From the NCBI GenBank assembly GCA_036272595.1, contig DATAYM010000083.1:15051-79050 (forward strand): DNA of 64,000 nt. The letters run 5' to 3'. Shown in pieces: positions 35,687 through 45,013 of this stretch; position 1 is the stretch's first letter; every line of letters starts with the position of its first letter. This DNA comes from Poindextera sp036272595. Lineage in GTDB: Bacteria; Pseudomonadota; Alphaproteobacteria; Caulobacterales; Caulobacteraceae. Below the pieces are notes generated by a model. It searched no databases and was not told the origin of the DNA. It saw only the letters and a list, made by a program, of their open reading frames with translations. The position numbers and the translations under genes are program-made.

Positions 35687-36592
35687 TTACGATCCCTGGG
35701 CGAAGCCCTGGTCGGCCAGCCAGTCGGCCATCAGGTCGATCCAGCGGTCCACCGGCAGGCCGCGCCGGACCATGCCGAAGCCGTGGCCGCCGCGGGTGAA
35801 GATGTGCAGCTCGGCCGGCCGGTCGGCGTTGGACCAGTCGGCGTAGAGGCCCTCGACCACCTTGAACAACATGCGGTCGTCCTCGGCGATGGTGGTGAAC
35901 AGCGGCGGCGCGTCGGCGGCCACCGGCCGGCCGCTGGTCTCGCCGCCATAGATCGGCGCGACGAAGGCCAGGTTCGCGCCCTGCGTCATGGCCACGTCGA
36001 CGGCCAGGAAGGCGCCGGCGGAAAAGCCGATCATGCCGATGCGGTCGGGCTCGACGCCCCACTGAGCGGCGCGCTCGCGCACCAGCTCGACCGCGCGGAC
36101 GCCGTCGTCGCAGGCGATCTCGCGGGCATAGGCCGTCGACTTGCTGCCCCGGGTCAGCTCGGCCAGGGCCCGCGGCGCATTGGCCGCCTGTTCATAGGGC
36201 GACGGTCCGGCCGGCGGCTGGCGGCTCTGGGCGAAAGCCGCCGGATCGTCCGGCGTGCCCATCACCCGGTACTTGAGGAGGAAGGCGGTATAGCCCCGCG
36301 CCGCCAGCCACTCGGCCAGGTCGACGCCCTCGTGCCGCCAGGCCAGGATGCGCCAGCCGCCGCCGGGCGCGACCACGACGCCGATCCCGTTGGCCTTGGC
36401 CGGATCGGGCTGGAACACGGTCAAGGTCGGATCGGAGATGTTGCGCAACATCTCGGTGTCGACCACCCCAGCGGCGGGGCTGATGAAGACGGCCTCGGGA
36501 CCGACATCGGCGATGGTGCGCGGCGGACCGTCCGGCCAGAGCCGGATCACCTCCTGGGCGGCCTTCAGTTCGGCGCTGACGTCATCGGCCAT
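35687..36592 (-). CDS. Alpha/beta hydrolase (acetyl-esterase/xylan-esterase type)
   Basis: The 301-residue protein starts after AGAGGA. It has an oxyanion-region GGGWRILAWRHEG, the nucleophile elbow IGMIGFSAGAFLA and a His in FTRGGHGFGM. This resembles BD-FAE and acetyl-xylan-esterase-like hydrolases. No secretion signal is seen. It is divergent from the SDR gene, sharing a 103-bp promoter region. Substrate is unknown. Confidence 0.88.
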   Translation of the reverse strand: MADDVSAELKAAQEVIRLWPDGPPRTIADVGPEAVFISPAAGVVDTEMLRNISDPTLTVFQPDPAKANGIGVVVAPGGGWRILAWRHEGVDLAEWLAARGYTAFLLKYRVMGTPDDPAAFAQSRQPPAGPSPYEQAANAPRALAELTRGSKSTAYAREIACDDGVRAVELVRERAAQWGVEPDRIGMIGFSAGAFLAVDVAMTQGANLAFVAPIYGGETSGRPVAADAPPLFTTIAEDDRMLFKVVEGLYADWSNADRPAELHIFTRGGHGFGMVRRGLPVDRWIDLMADWLADQGFAQGS

Positions 36593-36695
36593 GGCGGCGT
36601 CCTCTGGATTTTGCTTTTGATGACTGTCGCGCAAACCCGCGCCGCCGGAAAGGCCTTCGTCGAGCGCCGGCCGATCGACCAGAAGAGGACCCGTC

Positions 36696-37541
36696 ATGAC
36701 TCATCCCGCCCTCGCTCCCGGCAAGACCGCGGTGATCACCGGCGCCGCCAGCGGCATTGGCCTGGCCGCCGCCAAGACCCTGGCGGCGCGCGGCTTGAAC
36801 GTCGTGCTGGCCGACCGGCACGAGACGCCGCTGGCGCAGGCCCATGCGGCCGTGGCGGCGCTCTCGACGCCGGAGAAGGTGGTGAGCGCGCTGACCGACG
36901 TGGCGCGCTTCGATGATCTGCAGGCCCTGCAGGACAAGGCGAGCTACGCCTTCGGGGCGGTGAACCTGCTGATGAACAACGCCGGCGTCGGGGCCAATCC
37001 GGGCAAGCCGTGGGAGGACCTGGACGGCTGGCGGCGGCTGATGGAGGTCAATCTCTGGGGCGCGATCAACGGCGTCCAGGCCTTCGTGCCCTGGATGCTG
37101 GCGCAGGACGAACCCGGACTGGTGGTCAACACCGGCTCCAAGCAGGGCATCACCCTGCCGCCGGGCAACAGCGCCTACAATGTCTCCAAGGCCGGGCTGA
37201 AGGCCTATACCGAACTGCTGGCGCACGAGCTGCGCGGGGCGGCGGGCGATCGCATCAGCGCCCACCTGCTGATCCCGGGCTCGACCTGGACCGGCATGAC
37301 CCGGCGCGGGGCGGAGAAGCCGGCTGGCGCCTGGACCGCCGAGCAGGTGGTGGATTTCATGCTGGAGGGCCTGGAGCGCGGCGACTTCTACCTGCTCTGC
37401 CCGGACAACGAGGTCACGCGGCGGCTGGACGAGCGGCGAATGGCCTGGATGGCCGGCGACATCATCGAGAACCGCCCGGCCCTGTCGCGCTGGCACCCCG
37501 ACTATGCGGACAAGTTCGCGGATTTCATCAAAGGCGAGTGA
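36696..37541 (+). CDS. Short-chain dehydrogenase/reductase
   Basis: The 281-residue protein has the SDR nucleotide motif TGAASGIGLAAA, LLMNNAGVG, the catalytic Ser in NTGSKQG and YNVSK (YxxxK). Its C-terminal half is longer than usual and includes GSTWTGMTRRGAEKP. It is an NAD(P)-dependent oxidoreductase of unknown substrate. Next come a repeat, VOC and CMD genes, which may share a degradation pathway. Confidence 0.92.
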   Translation: MTHPALAPGKTAVITGAASGIGLAAAKTLAARGLNVVLADRHETPLAQAHAAVAALSTPEKVVSALTDVARFDDLQALQDKASYAFGAVNLLMNNAGVGANPGKPWEDLDGWRRLMEVNLWGAINGVQAFVPWMLAQDEPGLVVNTGSKQGITLPPGNSAYNVSKAGLKAYTELLAHELRGAAGDRISAHLLIPGSTWTGMTRRGAEKPAGAWTAEQVVDFMLEGLERGDFYLLCPDNEVTRRLDERRMAWMAGDIIENRPALSRWHPDYADKFADFIKGE

Positions 37542-37550
37542 TCAATTATT

Positions 37551-37649
37551 CCGTCATGCCCCGCTGTAGCGAAGCGGAAGGCGGGGGACCCATACGCACT
37601 GATCGGAGTCGGTGAGCGTGGGTGGCCCGAACAAGTCGGGCCATGACGG
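37551..37649. repeat. Interspersed palindromic repeat, copy A
   Basis: This 99-bp copy begins CCGTCATGCCCC and ends CATGACGG. It is roughly the reverse complement of the copy at 53040 and contains the hairpin GGCCCGAACAAGTCGGGCC. It lies just after the SDR stop. Confidence 0.75.
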
Positions 37650-37747
37650 ATTTCGTGATGCCGTTGGGTCAGGCTGGCCTTGGCGGCGGTTTTGGGCTGA
37701 TGATCGCGGTCAAGGAAGACTCGAAAAACGCCAACGGGAGGCGACCC

Positions 37748-38278
37748 ATGCGCACCAACGGCATCAACCACCTGGCCCTCGTCTGCCGCGACATGGCCGA
37801 GACGGTGGCCTTCTACACCGGGATCCTCGACATGCCGCTGGTGAAGACCGTCGCCCTGCCGGACGGCGGCCAGCACTTCTTCTTCGACTGCGGCGGCGGC
37901 AACCTGCTGGCCTTCTTCTGGTGGGAGAACGGCCCGCCGGCCGCGCCGGGCGTCGCCTCGGTCGAGGACTTTCCGACCAAGCCGATGAGCGCCGTCGGCT
38001 CGATGAACCACGTCGCCTTCACCGTCGACGAGGACGAGCTGGAAGCCAACCTGCAGCGGCTGAAGGACAAGGGCGTGCCGGTGCTGCCGGTGGTGGTCAA
38101 CCACGACGACTCCAAGGCCGGCGCGTCGCGCGAAATGCATCCCGGCGTCTTCGTCCGCTCGGTCTATTTCACCGACCCCAACGGCATCATGCTGGAGTTC
38201 GCCGCCTTCACCCGCAAGCTGACCGCCGAGGACGTTCGCCACCAGCCGGCCCGCGCCGCCCGGCTGCAGAAGGCGTAA
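37748..38278 (+). CDS. VOC (glyoxalase-fold) family protein
   Basis: The 176-residue protein starts at MRTNGINHLALVCRDMAETV after GGGAGG. Two VOC modules are visible: VAFYTGILDMPLVK with FFDCGGGNLLAFFWWE, then MNHVAFTVDEDELEANLQRL with VYFTDPNGIMLEF. Metal ligands are His and Glu at the usual sites. VOC proteins include dioxygenases, isomerases and resistance proteins. Six base pairs separate it from the next gene, implying one operon. Confidence 0.9.
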   Translation: MRTNGINHLALVCRDMAETVAFYTGILDMPLVKTVALPDGGQHFFFDCGGGNLLAFFWWENGPPAAPGVASVEDFPTKPMSAVGSMNHVAFTVDEDELEANLQRLKDKGVPVLPVVVNHDDSKAGASREMHPGVFVRSVYFTDPNGIMLEFAAFTRKLTAEDVRHQPARAARLQKA

Positions 38279-38284
38279 GCGGCG

Positions 38285-38929
38285 GTGCCCCGCCTTCGCC
38301 AGGTCCCGCGCGCCGAGGCGGGATCGAAGACCATCACCCGCACCTACGAGCTTCTGTTCGGCGACCGCGACCCGGTGGCCGAGCCGGGCACCGACACCGG
38401 CACCCCCGGCGACTGGTGGACCGTCTTCGCCAATTCGCCGGACGTCTTCGACCACGCGGTGCGCGGCTTCGCCCTCTATCGCGATCCGTCCCGCAAGCTC
38501 GATCCGGTGCTGCGCGAGCTGGGCCAGACCCGGGTCGGCTGGGCCAAGTCCAGCCAGTTCGTCTTCTCCCAGCACTGCAAGTCCCTGCGCGGGCTGGGCG
38601 TGCCTGAGGCCAAGATCGCCGCCATCCCGTCCTGGCAGGTGGCCGACTGCTATTCTCCGCAGGAGCGGGCGGTGCTGGCCTATGCCGACTGCCTGGCGCT
38701 GTCGGCCGGACGCACGCCGGACGCGGTGTTCGAGGCGCTGAAGGCCTTCCTGAGCGACGAGCAGATCCTCGAATTCACCTACATCGTCTGCCTCTACGAC
38801 ATGCACGCGGTGATGAGCCGGGCGCTGCGCACCGAATTCGACGACCGCGACGACCCGATCGTCGAGGTCGCGGCGCCGCAGGGCTTCAGCGCCCGCGACT
38901 TCCTGGACACCGGCCGCCGGCCGCGCTGA
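38285..38929 (+). CDS. Carboxymuconolactone decarboxylase family (AhpD-like) protein
   Basis: The 214-residue protein starts with GTG and is all-helical. It has GQTRVGWAKSSQFVFSQHCK, where the family usually has a CxxC; here a lone Cys follows His. The middle reads WQVADCYSPQERAVLAYADC. The missing redox CxxC argues against peroxidase activity. It may act with the VOC protein in ring-compound breakdown. Confidence 0.82.
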   Translation: MPRLRQVPRAEAGSKTITRTYELLFGDRDPVAEPGTDTGTPGDWWTVFANSPDVFDHAVRGFALYRDPSRKLDPVLRELGQTRVGWAKSSQFVFSQHCKSLRGLGVPEAKIAAIPSWQVADCYSPQERAVLAYADCLALSAGRTPDAVFEALKAFLSDEQILEFTYIVCLYDMHAVMSRALRTEFDDRDDPIVEVAAPQGFSARDFLDTGRRPR

Positions 38930-38952
38930 CACACCGCTCTGAGGGGGGCGTC

Positions 38953-41367
38953 ATGAAACGGACCTTGCCTGGTTTCGCCGCCCTCGCCGCGGCGCTCGTC
39001 CTCGCGCATCCGGCGCCCGCCCAGACGCCCTCGTCCGCCACCCATCGCGAGGTCGCGGTTCCGGGCCTCGAAAAACCGGTGGACATCGTCGTCGACCAGT
39101 GGGGCATCGCCCACATCTTCGCCGGCGGCGTCCACGACGCCTTCTTCGCCCAGGGCTACAACGCCGCCCGCGACCGGCTGTGGCAGATCGACCTGTGGCG
39201 CAAGCGCGGCCTCGGCCGGCTCTCGGCGAGTTTCGGCCCGGCCTACGCAGCCCAGGACCGGGCCGCGCGGCTCTTCCTCTATCGTGGCGACATGGACCAG
39301 GAATGGGCGTCCTACGGTCCCGGCGCCAAGGCCGACGCCCAGGCCTTCGTCGACGGCGTCAACGCCTATGTGACGGCGGTGCGCGGCAACGCCGCGCCCC
39401 TGCCGGTGGAGTTCAGGCTGACCGGCAGCGCGCCGGAGCTCTGGAGCGTCGACGACGTCGTCCGCGTGCGCAGCAACGGCCTGACCCGCAACGTCGATTC
39501 CGAGGTCGCCCGAGCGCAGGTGGCCTGCGCCGCTGGGCTCGGCGCCGACCGGCTGCGCCGCAAGATCGAGCCGCCGCATGCCCTGAGCCTTCCGGAGGGC
39601 CTCGATCCCTGCGACGTCCCGGCCGACGTGCTGGCCGACTACAAGCTCGCCACCGAGGACGTGACCTTCCAGCCGCCGCCGGCCGCCAGCGCCGCCGCCG
39701 AGGACAACCAGCACCTCGCCGATCTGGCCGCCGAAGCCGCCGCCGAGGGCTCCAACAACTGGGTGGTCGCGCCGTCGCGCACCAGCACCGGCCGGCCGAT
39801 CCTGGCCAACGACCCGCACCGCGCCCTGGGCGCCCCGTCGCTGCGCTACATCGTCGGGCTGAATGCGCCGGGGCTTTCGGTGATCGGCGCCGGCGAGCCG
39901 GCCCTGCCGGGCGTCTCCCTCGGCCACAACGACAGGATCGCCTTCGGCCTCACCATCTTCCCGATCGATCAGGAAGACCTCTACGTCTACGCGCTGAACC
40001 CGGCCAACCCGCGCCAGTACCGCTACGATGGCGGCTGGGAGGACATGCAGGTGGTCCACCAGACGCTGGCGGTGAAGGGCGAGGCGCCCCGCGACATCGA
40101 GCTGGACTTCACCCGCCACGGGCCGGTGCTGAAGATCGACCCCATCGCCCACCGCGCCTTCGCCATCCGCACCATCTGGTCCGATCCGGGCACGGCGGCC
40201 TATTTCGGCTCACTCCGCTACCTGACCGCCGGCGACTGGAGCGGGTTCAAGGACGCCATGTCCCACTGGGGCGCGGCGACGCTGAATTTCGTCTACGCCG
40301 ACACCGGCGGCGATATCGGCTGGATCGCCGCCGGCCGCGCGCCGGTCCGGCCCAACTGGGACGGGCTGATGCCGGTCCCCGGCGACGGCCGCTACGAGTG
40401 GAAGGGCTTTTTGAGCCAGGACGAACTGCCGTCGTCCTACAACCCGGCCAAGGGCTGGTTCGCCACCGCCAACGAGATGAACCTGCCGGACGGCTATCCG
40501 GCCGAGCAGCGCAAGGTCGGCTTCGAGTGGTCCGATCCGACCCGCGCCAACCGGATCAAGTCGGTGCTGGCGGCCAACGCCCACGTCAGCCTGGCCGATT
40601 CCATGGCGCTGCAGACCGACGACTATTCGATCACCGACATGCGCGCCGTGGCCCTGCTGAAGCCGCTGACCGCGTCCGATCCGGCGCTGGCCAGGGCGCT
40701 GGCGCTGCTCAAGGCCTGGGACGGCCGTGTCGCCGCCGAGAGCGCCGCGGCGGCCATCGCCGAGGTCTGGGTGAACAAGCACCTCGGCCCGGCGGCGGTG
40801 CAGGCGGCGACGCCGGCGGCGGCCCGCGCCCTGGTCGGCGCCGGCTCGCCCGACGCGGTCATCTCCTATCTGGAGGCGCCGGACGCGGGCCTGGGCGCCG
40901 ATCCGAAGGCGGCGCGCGACGCCATCCTGCTCACCAGCCTGAAGGCCGCCGTCGACGAGCTCAGCGCCCTTGAAGGCGCCGACATGGCCGGCTGGACCTG
41001 GGGCCGCCTCCACCACGCCGCCTTCGTTCCCGCGGTCGCCGTGCTGGCCGACCCGGCGACGCGGGCGCAGATGACGCTCGGGCCGCTGGAGCTGCCGGGC
41101 TCGGCCACCACCCCGCGCGCGGCCACCTACCGGATGGAAGATTTCGCCGCCATCGCCGGCGCCTCGGTGCGCATGGTGCTCGACGTTGGCGCCTGGGACA
41201 ACAGCCGGGTGATCAACACCCCGGGCCAGTCGGACGACCCGTTCAGCGCCCAGTACCGCGACCTCTTCCCGCTGTGGGCCGGCGGCCAGTACGTGCCGCT
41301 GCTCTATTCCCGCGCGGCGGTGGACCAGGCGGCGCGGCTGGTGATCCGGCTCGACCCGGCGCCTTAA
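38953..41367 (+). CDS. Penicillin acylase family protein (Ntn-hydrolase)
   Basis: The 804-residue precursor has a signal peptide (LPGFAALAAALVLAHPAPAQ) and an alpha chain with VDIVVDQWGIAHIFA and AQGYNAARDRLWQIDLWRKR. At the autocleavage site the nucleophile Ser follows Gly in EGSNNWVVAP. The beta chain has NDPHRALGAPS, LPGVSLGHNDRIAFGLT and FVYADTGGDIGWIAAGRAP. It cleaves amides such as penicillins, acyl-homoserine lactones or acylated amines in the periplasm. It directly follows the CMD gene by 23 bp. Substrate cannot be told from sequence. Confidence 0.93.
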   Translation: MKRTLPGFAALAAALVLAHPAPAQTPSSATHREVAVPGLEKPVDIVVDQWGIAHIFAGGVHDAFFAQGYNAARDRLWQIDLWRKRGLGRLSASFGPAYAAQDRAARLFLYRGDMDQEWASYGPGAKADAQAFVDGVNAYVTAVRGNAAPLPVEFRLTGSAPELWSVDDVVRVRSNGLTRNVDSEVARAQVACAAGLGADRLRRKIEPPHALSLPEGLDPCDVPADVLADYKLATEDVTFQPPPAASAAAEDNQHLADLAAEAAAEGSNNWVVAPSRTSTGRPILANDPHRALGAPSLRYIVGLNAPGLSVIGAGEPALPGVSLGHNDRIAFGLTIFPIDQEDLYVYALNPANPRQYRYDGGWEDMQVVHQTLAVKGEAPRDIELDFTRHGPVLKIDPIAHRAFAIRTIWSDPGTAAYFGSLRYLTAGDWSGFKDAMSHWGAATLNFVYADTGGDIGWIAAGRAPVRPNWDGLMPVPGDGRYEWKGFLSQDELPSSYNPAKGWFATANEMNLPDGYPAEQRKVGFEWSDPTRANRIKSVLAANAHVSLADSMALQTDDYSITDMRAVALLKPLTASDPALARALALLKAWDGRVAAESAAAAIAEVWVNKHLGPAAVQAATPAAARALVGAGSPDAVISYLEAPDAGLGADPKAARDAILLTSLKAAVDELSALEGADMAGWTWGRLHHAAFVPAVAVLADPATRAQMTLGPLELPGSATTPRAATYRMEDFAAIAGASVRMVLDVGAWDNSRVINTPGQSDDPFSAQYRDLFPLWAGGQYVPLLYSRAAVDQAARLVIRLDPAP

Positions 41368-42176
41368 GCGACCTGCCCGCCGATGTGGCCGAGCACCTGG
41401 CCCATCGGCGCGCACCACACCGGCTGCGCGGCCAGCCAGTCAAGCACCGCCTGGTGGGTGGCGATGGAGGTGTCGCCGGGGCCGGCGCGCTGCTTCACGA
41501 TGTCGTGGAAGACCAGGATCGCCCAGTCGCCGCGCTTCATCGCCTGCCGCACATAGGCGACGGCCAGGCCGGGATCGTCCTGGTCGTAGGTGGTCGCCGA
41601 GGCGCGCAGGCGATAGGGGTCGGCGAGCGCGTAGCCTGGGCTGTTCGGCGCGTCTTCGTCGCAGGTGCGCGCGCCGCGGAATCCGGACGCCTTCAACAAG
41701 GCCTCGTAGCGGGCCAGCTGCCGGTTCGCATCGCCGGCGCCCAGGTTGGTGGCGCTGCACGGATAGGCGAACAACCGGTCCGGGTTGGGGCCGAAATTGT
41801 TGTCCAGCCAGGCCTGCATCGGCGCGATCTCCCGCTGCGCGAACGAGGCGGCGGTATAGGGACGCAGGTCGCAGGGATGGCTGACCGTGTGGTGGCCGAC
41901 CTCGTGGCCGCCGCTCCTGGCCAGGGCCGTCCAATCGGCCAGGCGCGCATCGGCGTTTGCAAGGGTCAGGAAGAAGGTCGCCCGCAGGCCGGCGGCGGCC
42001 AGCGGCGCCGCGGCGTTGTCCAGCTGGCTGTCCAGGCCGTCGTCATAGGTCAGGCTGACCGCGGCCCTGGCCCCGTTCGGCCACGGATGGGCCGGCGCGC
42101 CCGGCACCCGCGCGAGCGCCGGACCGCCCAGCAGCGCCATGGACAAGCCGGTGCTGATCGTTCGGCGTGTGAGCAT
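41364..42176 (-). CDS. Polysaccharide deacetylase family protein, exported
   Basis: The 270-residue protein starts at MLTRRTISTGLSMALLGGPA, a Tat-like or Sec signal. The NodB domain has SLTYDDGLDSQ (metal Asp pair), GHEVGHHTVSH (His ligands), a ATTYDQDDPG segment and AILVFHDI near the end. It deacetylates N- or O-acetyl groups of a polysaccharide, probably in the periplasm. Its stop overlaps the acylase stop. The upstream in-frame ATG (42206) overlaps the RNA methyltransferase and is less likely. Confidence 0.88.
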   Translation of the reverse strand: MLTRRTISTGLSMALLGGPALARVPGAPAHPWPNGARAAVSLTYDDGLDSQLDNAAAPLAAAGLRATFFLTLANADARLADWTALARSGGHEVGHHTVSHPCDLRPYTAASFAQREIAPMQAWLDNNFGPNPDRLFAYPCSATNLGAGDANRQLARYEALLKASGFRGARTCDEDAPNSPGYALADPYRLRASATTYDQDDPGLAVAYVRQAMKRGDWAILVFHDIVKQRAGPGDTSIATHQAVLDWLAAQPVWCAPMGQVLGHIGGQVA

Positions 42177-42198
42177 CCGGTCCCCGACCCCGCAGGAG

Positions 42199-43020
<822 letters not shown>

Positions 43021-43197
43021 GGCGCGACCTTAGCCGCGCCGCCGCCAAATAGAAGGCCTCGGTGGCTGTTTCCGAGGCCCTCCATACGCAGCGGCCTACT
43101 GGGGACGGCCGCTAAACGGGGAGGCTGCGCTGCTTCGCCTGATTCGCCAATGGCGGTCGCCTCGTTCGTGCACAGCCCAGCGGCGTTCATGCACCGG

Positions 43198-44214
43198 TCA
43201 GTGGATGGCGAACACCTTGGCGATCATCGGCGTGTCCACCACCACGTGCGGGGCGATCGCATGATAGGCGATGGCGTGCACCCAGGCGTTGCCGGTGCGC
43301 AGGGTGACGAAGCTCTTGAACATGCCCGGCCCGGTGTATTGCAGGAACACGAACAGCAGCGACAGCGCCGTCTCCCTTGGCGTCGCGAACACGCTCCAAC
43401 CCTCCACCAGGTGCATCAGCGCATAGGTCAGGCCGCCCAGGATGACCGTCGCGGTGATTGAGCCGGTGAGCTTCAGATAGCGCGGCAAAAGGATCGCGTA
43501 GATCAGCACCATGGTCGGCAGCACCGTGCCTAAGAAGAACACCACAAAGGCGAGCGGCGCGGCCAGCAGGAGCTGATGGGGCGTCAGCCGGAAAATCCCC
43601 GGAAAGGCCAAAAGTTCGACCGCGCTCTCGATGGCCCCGATCACCACGATCAGCACCAGGTCGGCGCGCGGCGCGGCGGAGACCAGGTTGAGCTGGACGT
43701 TCGCATAGCGGCGGTGGAACCAGAGGTAAGGGACCACGGCGTAGACCAGGAAATTGTAGCCCATCCAGGTCCAGGCCTCGCCGGGCGAGGCCAAGGTCGA
43801 ACAGCCCACCAGCGTGCCGGCGATGTGGAAACTGAACGGCCGGTAGCCCAGGGCCGGTCCCAGCAGCCAGCCGCCGACCTGGCCCAGCATGGCGTAGGCG
43901 AGCAACGCCGCGATCTCGCGGGCGGCCAGGGCCTTCGAGGGCGCGCGGGCCGCCATGTCGGGGATAGCCCGCCGTCGGGTCATCCACCAGACGACCCCCA
44001 TCAGGCCGAACACCTCCAACAGCCCGAGGCTCGGCCCGGCCATCTGGGCCGCGAACGGCTGGCCCGCCAGCGCCGGCCGGTCGAAGGGCAGGGCGCCGTC
44101 CGCCAGCAGCAGGGCCAGGCCATTGGCCGCCGCCCAGCCGATCGCGCCCCAGATGACCAGCGGGCTGAGCCAGCGCGGTCCGATCGGTCGGTCCCAGGAT
44201 ATGTCCGTCGCCAT
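43198..44214 (-). CDS. Multi-pass membrane protein, CPBP-protease-like
   Basis: The 338-residue protein has about eight hydrophobic segments and starts at MATDISWDRPIGPRWLSPLV after GGAGG. Helix regions include VLPTMVLIYAILLPRYLKLT and NAWVHAIAYHAIAPHVVVDT. The late HxxxY..H pattern recalls CPBP (CAAX) intramembrane peptidases, but their paired Glu motif (EExxxR) is not clear, so it may be a relative without activity. It is divergent from, and probably repressed by, the TetR protein at 44282. Confidence 0.72.
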   Translation of the reverse strand: MATDISWDRPIGPRWLSPLVIWGAIGWAAANGLALLLADGALPFDRPALAGQPFAAQMAGPSLGLLEVFGLMGVVWWMTRRRAIPDMAARAPSKALAAREIAALLAYAMLGQVGGWLLGPALGYRPFSFHIAGTLVGCSTLASPGEAWTWMGYNFLVYAVVPYLWFHRRYANVQLNLVSAAPRADLVLIVVIGAIESAVELLAFPGIFRLTPHQLLLAAPLAFVVFFLGTVLPTMVLIYAILLPRYLKLTGSITATVILGGLTYALMHLVEGWSVFATPRETALSLLFVFLQYTGPGMFKSFVTLRTGNAWVHAIAYHAIAPHVVVDTPMIAKVFAIH

Positions 44215-44228
44215 GCCGCCCTCCATAA

Positions 44229-44244
44229 GTCTCTGGCGGGAGAC
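44229..44244. promoter_or_regulatory. Palindromic operator 1, GTCTC-N6-GAGAC
   Basis: GTCTCTGGCGGGAGAC forms a perfect 5+5 palindrome in the 67-bp gap between the divergent TetR and membrane-protein genes. The site is 14 bp upstream of the membrane protein's start. A twin lies 31 bp away, about three helical turns. Confidence 0.7.
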
Positions 44245-44259
44245 ATTGCATCTTCCGGT

Positions 44260-44275
44260 GTCTCGGTCCAGAGAC
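44260..44275. promoter_or_regulatory. Palindromic operator 2, GTCTC-N6-GAGAC
   Basis: GTCTCGGTCCAGAGAC repeats the same half-sites and spacing as operator 1. It ends 6 bp before the TetR start codon, so binding would block its own transcription or translation start. Confidence 0.7.
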
Positions 44276-44281
44276 TTATCG

Positions 44282-44899
44282 ATGCAGGCGTCGTTTTCGA
44301 AAAGCGGCCGCGACCGGTCCCGCACTGAGGCGAAGCTGCGCGAGGCAGTGCTGAACGTGCTGGTCGAGGGCGGCTTCGGCGCGCTCACCCCGACCGCCGT
44401 CGGCAAGGCCGCCGGTGTCGATAAGATGCTGATCTATCGTTATTTCGGCGGCATGGACGGGCTGATGCAGGCGGTCGCGGACGGCCCCGGCGTCTTCCCG
44501 ACCTTCGAGGAGGTCTGCGGCGGCGACCCGGCTGCGGCCCGCGCCTTGCCCGTCCCCGAACGCGCCGCCCTGGTGCTCGACAACATGGCCCAGCTGCTGA
44601 TGGCGCGGCCGGCGGTGCTGGAACTGATGGTCTGGGAGCTGGTCGAGCGCAACGCCCTCACCGCCATCACCGAGACCGCCCGCGAGACCATGGGCCTGAG
44701 GATCGGCGCCGAACTGTTCGCCGACGTGGCCGAGCCCGAGCTGGTCGGCGCTGTCGGCGCCCTCCTCTCCGCCGGCGTCATCTACCTGGCCCTGCGCCGG
44801 CGCAAGATCCGCTGGTTCAACGGCATCGACCTGCGCTCCGATGCCGGCTGGGCGCAGATCCGCACAGCGATAGCGACGATGACCGCCGGCCTCGGCTAG
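44282..44899 (+). CDS. TetR family regulator, probably autoregulated
   Basis: The 205-residue protein starts MQASFSKSGRDRSRTEAKLR, with helix-turn-helix LTPTAVGKAAGVDKMLIYRY and a helical ligand domain. No ribosome site precedes the ATG, as operator 2 occupies that place. The transcript may be leaderless. The ligand is unknown. Confidence 0.9.
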   Translation: MQASFSKSGRDRSRTEAKLREAVLNVLVEGGFGALTPTAVGKAAGVDKMLIYRYFGGMDGLMQAVADGPGVFPTFEEVCGGDPAAARALPVPERAALVLDNMAQLLMARPAVLELMVWELVERNALTAITETARETMGLRIGAELFADVAEPELVGAVGALLSAGVIYLALRRRKIRWFNGIDLRSDAGWAQIRTAIATMTAGLG

Positions 44900-45013
44900 G
44901 CGGGCGAGGGGATAGATCACCCGCAGATTACGGCGATTTATCTTGGCTCGGCGCCCGTCCGGCGCGACAAAGGGCGCCTCGACGGGGGGCCTCGTCGACG
45001 TGGAGCCTGACAC

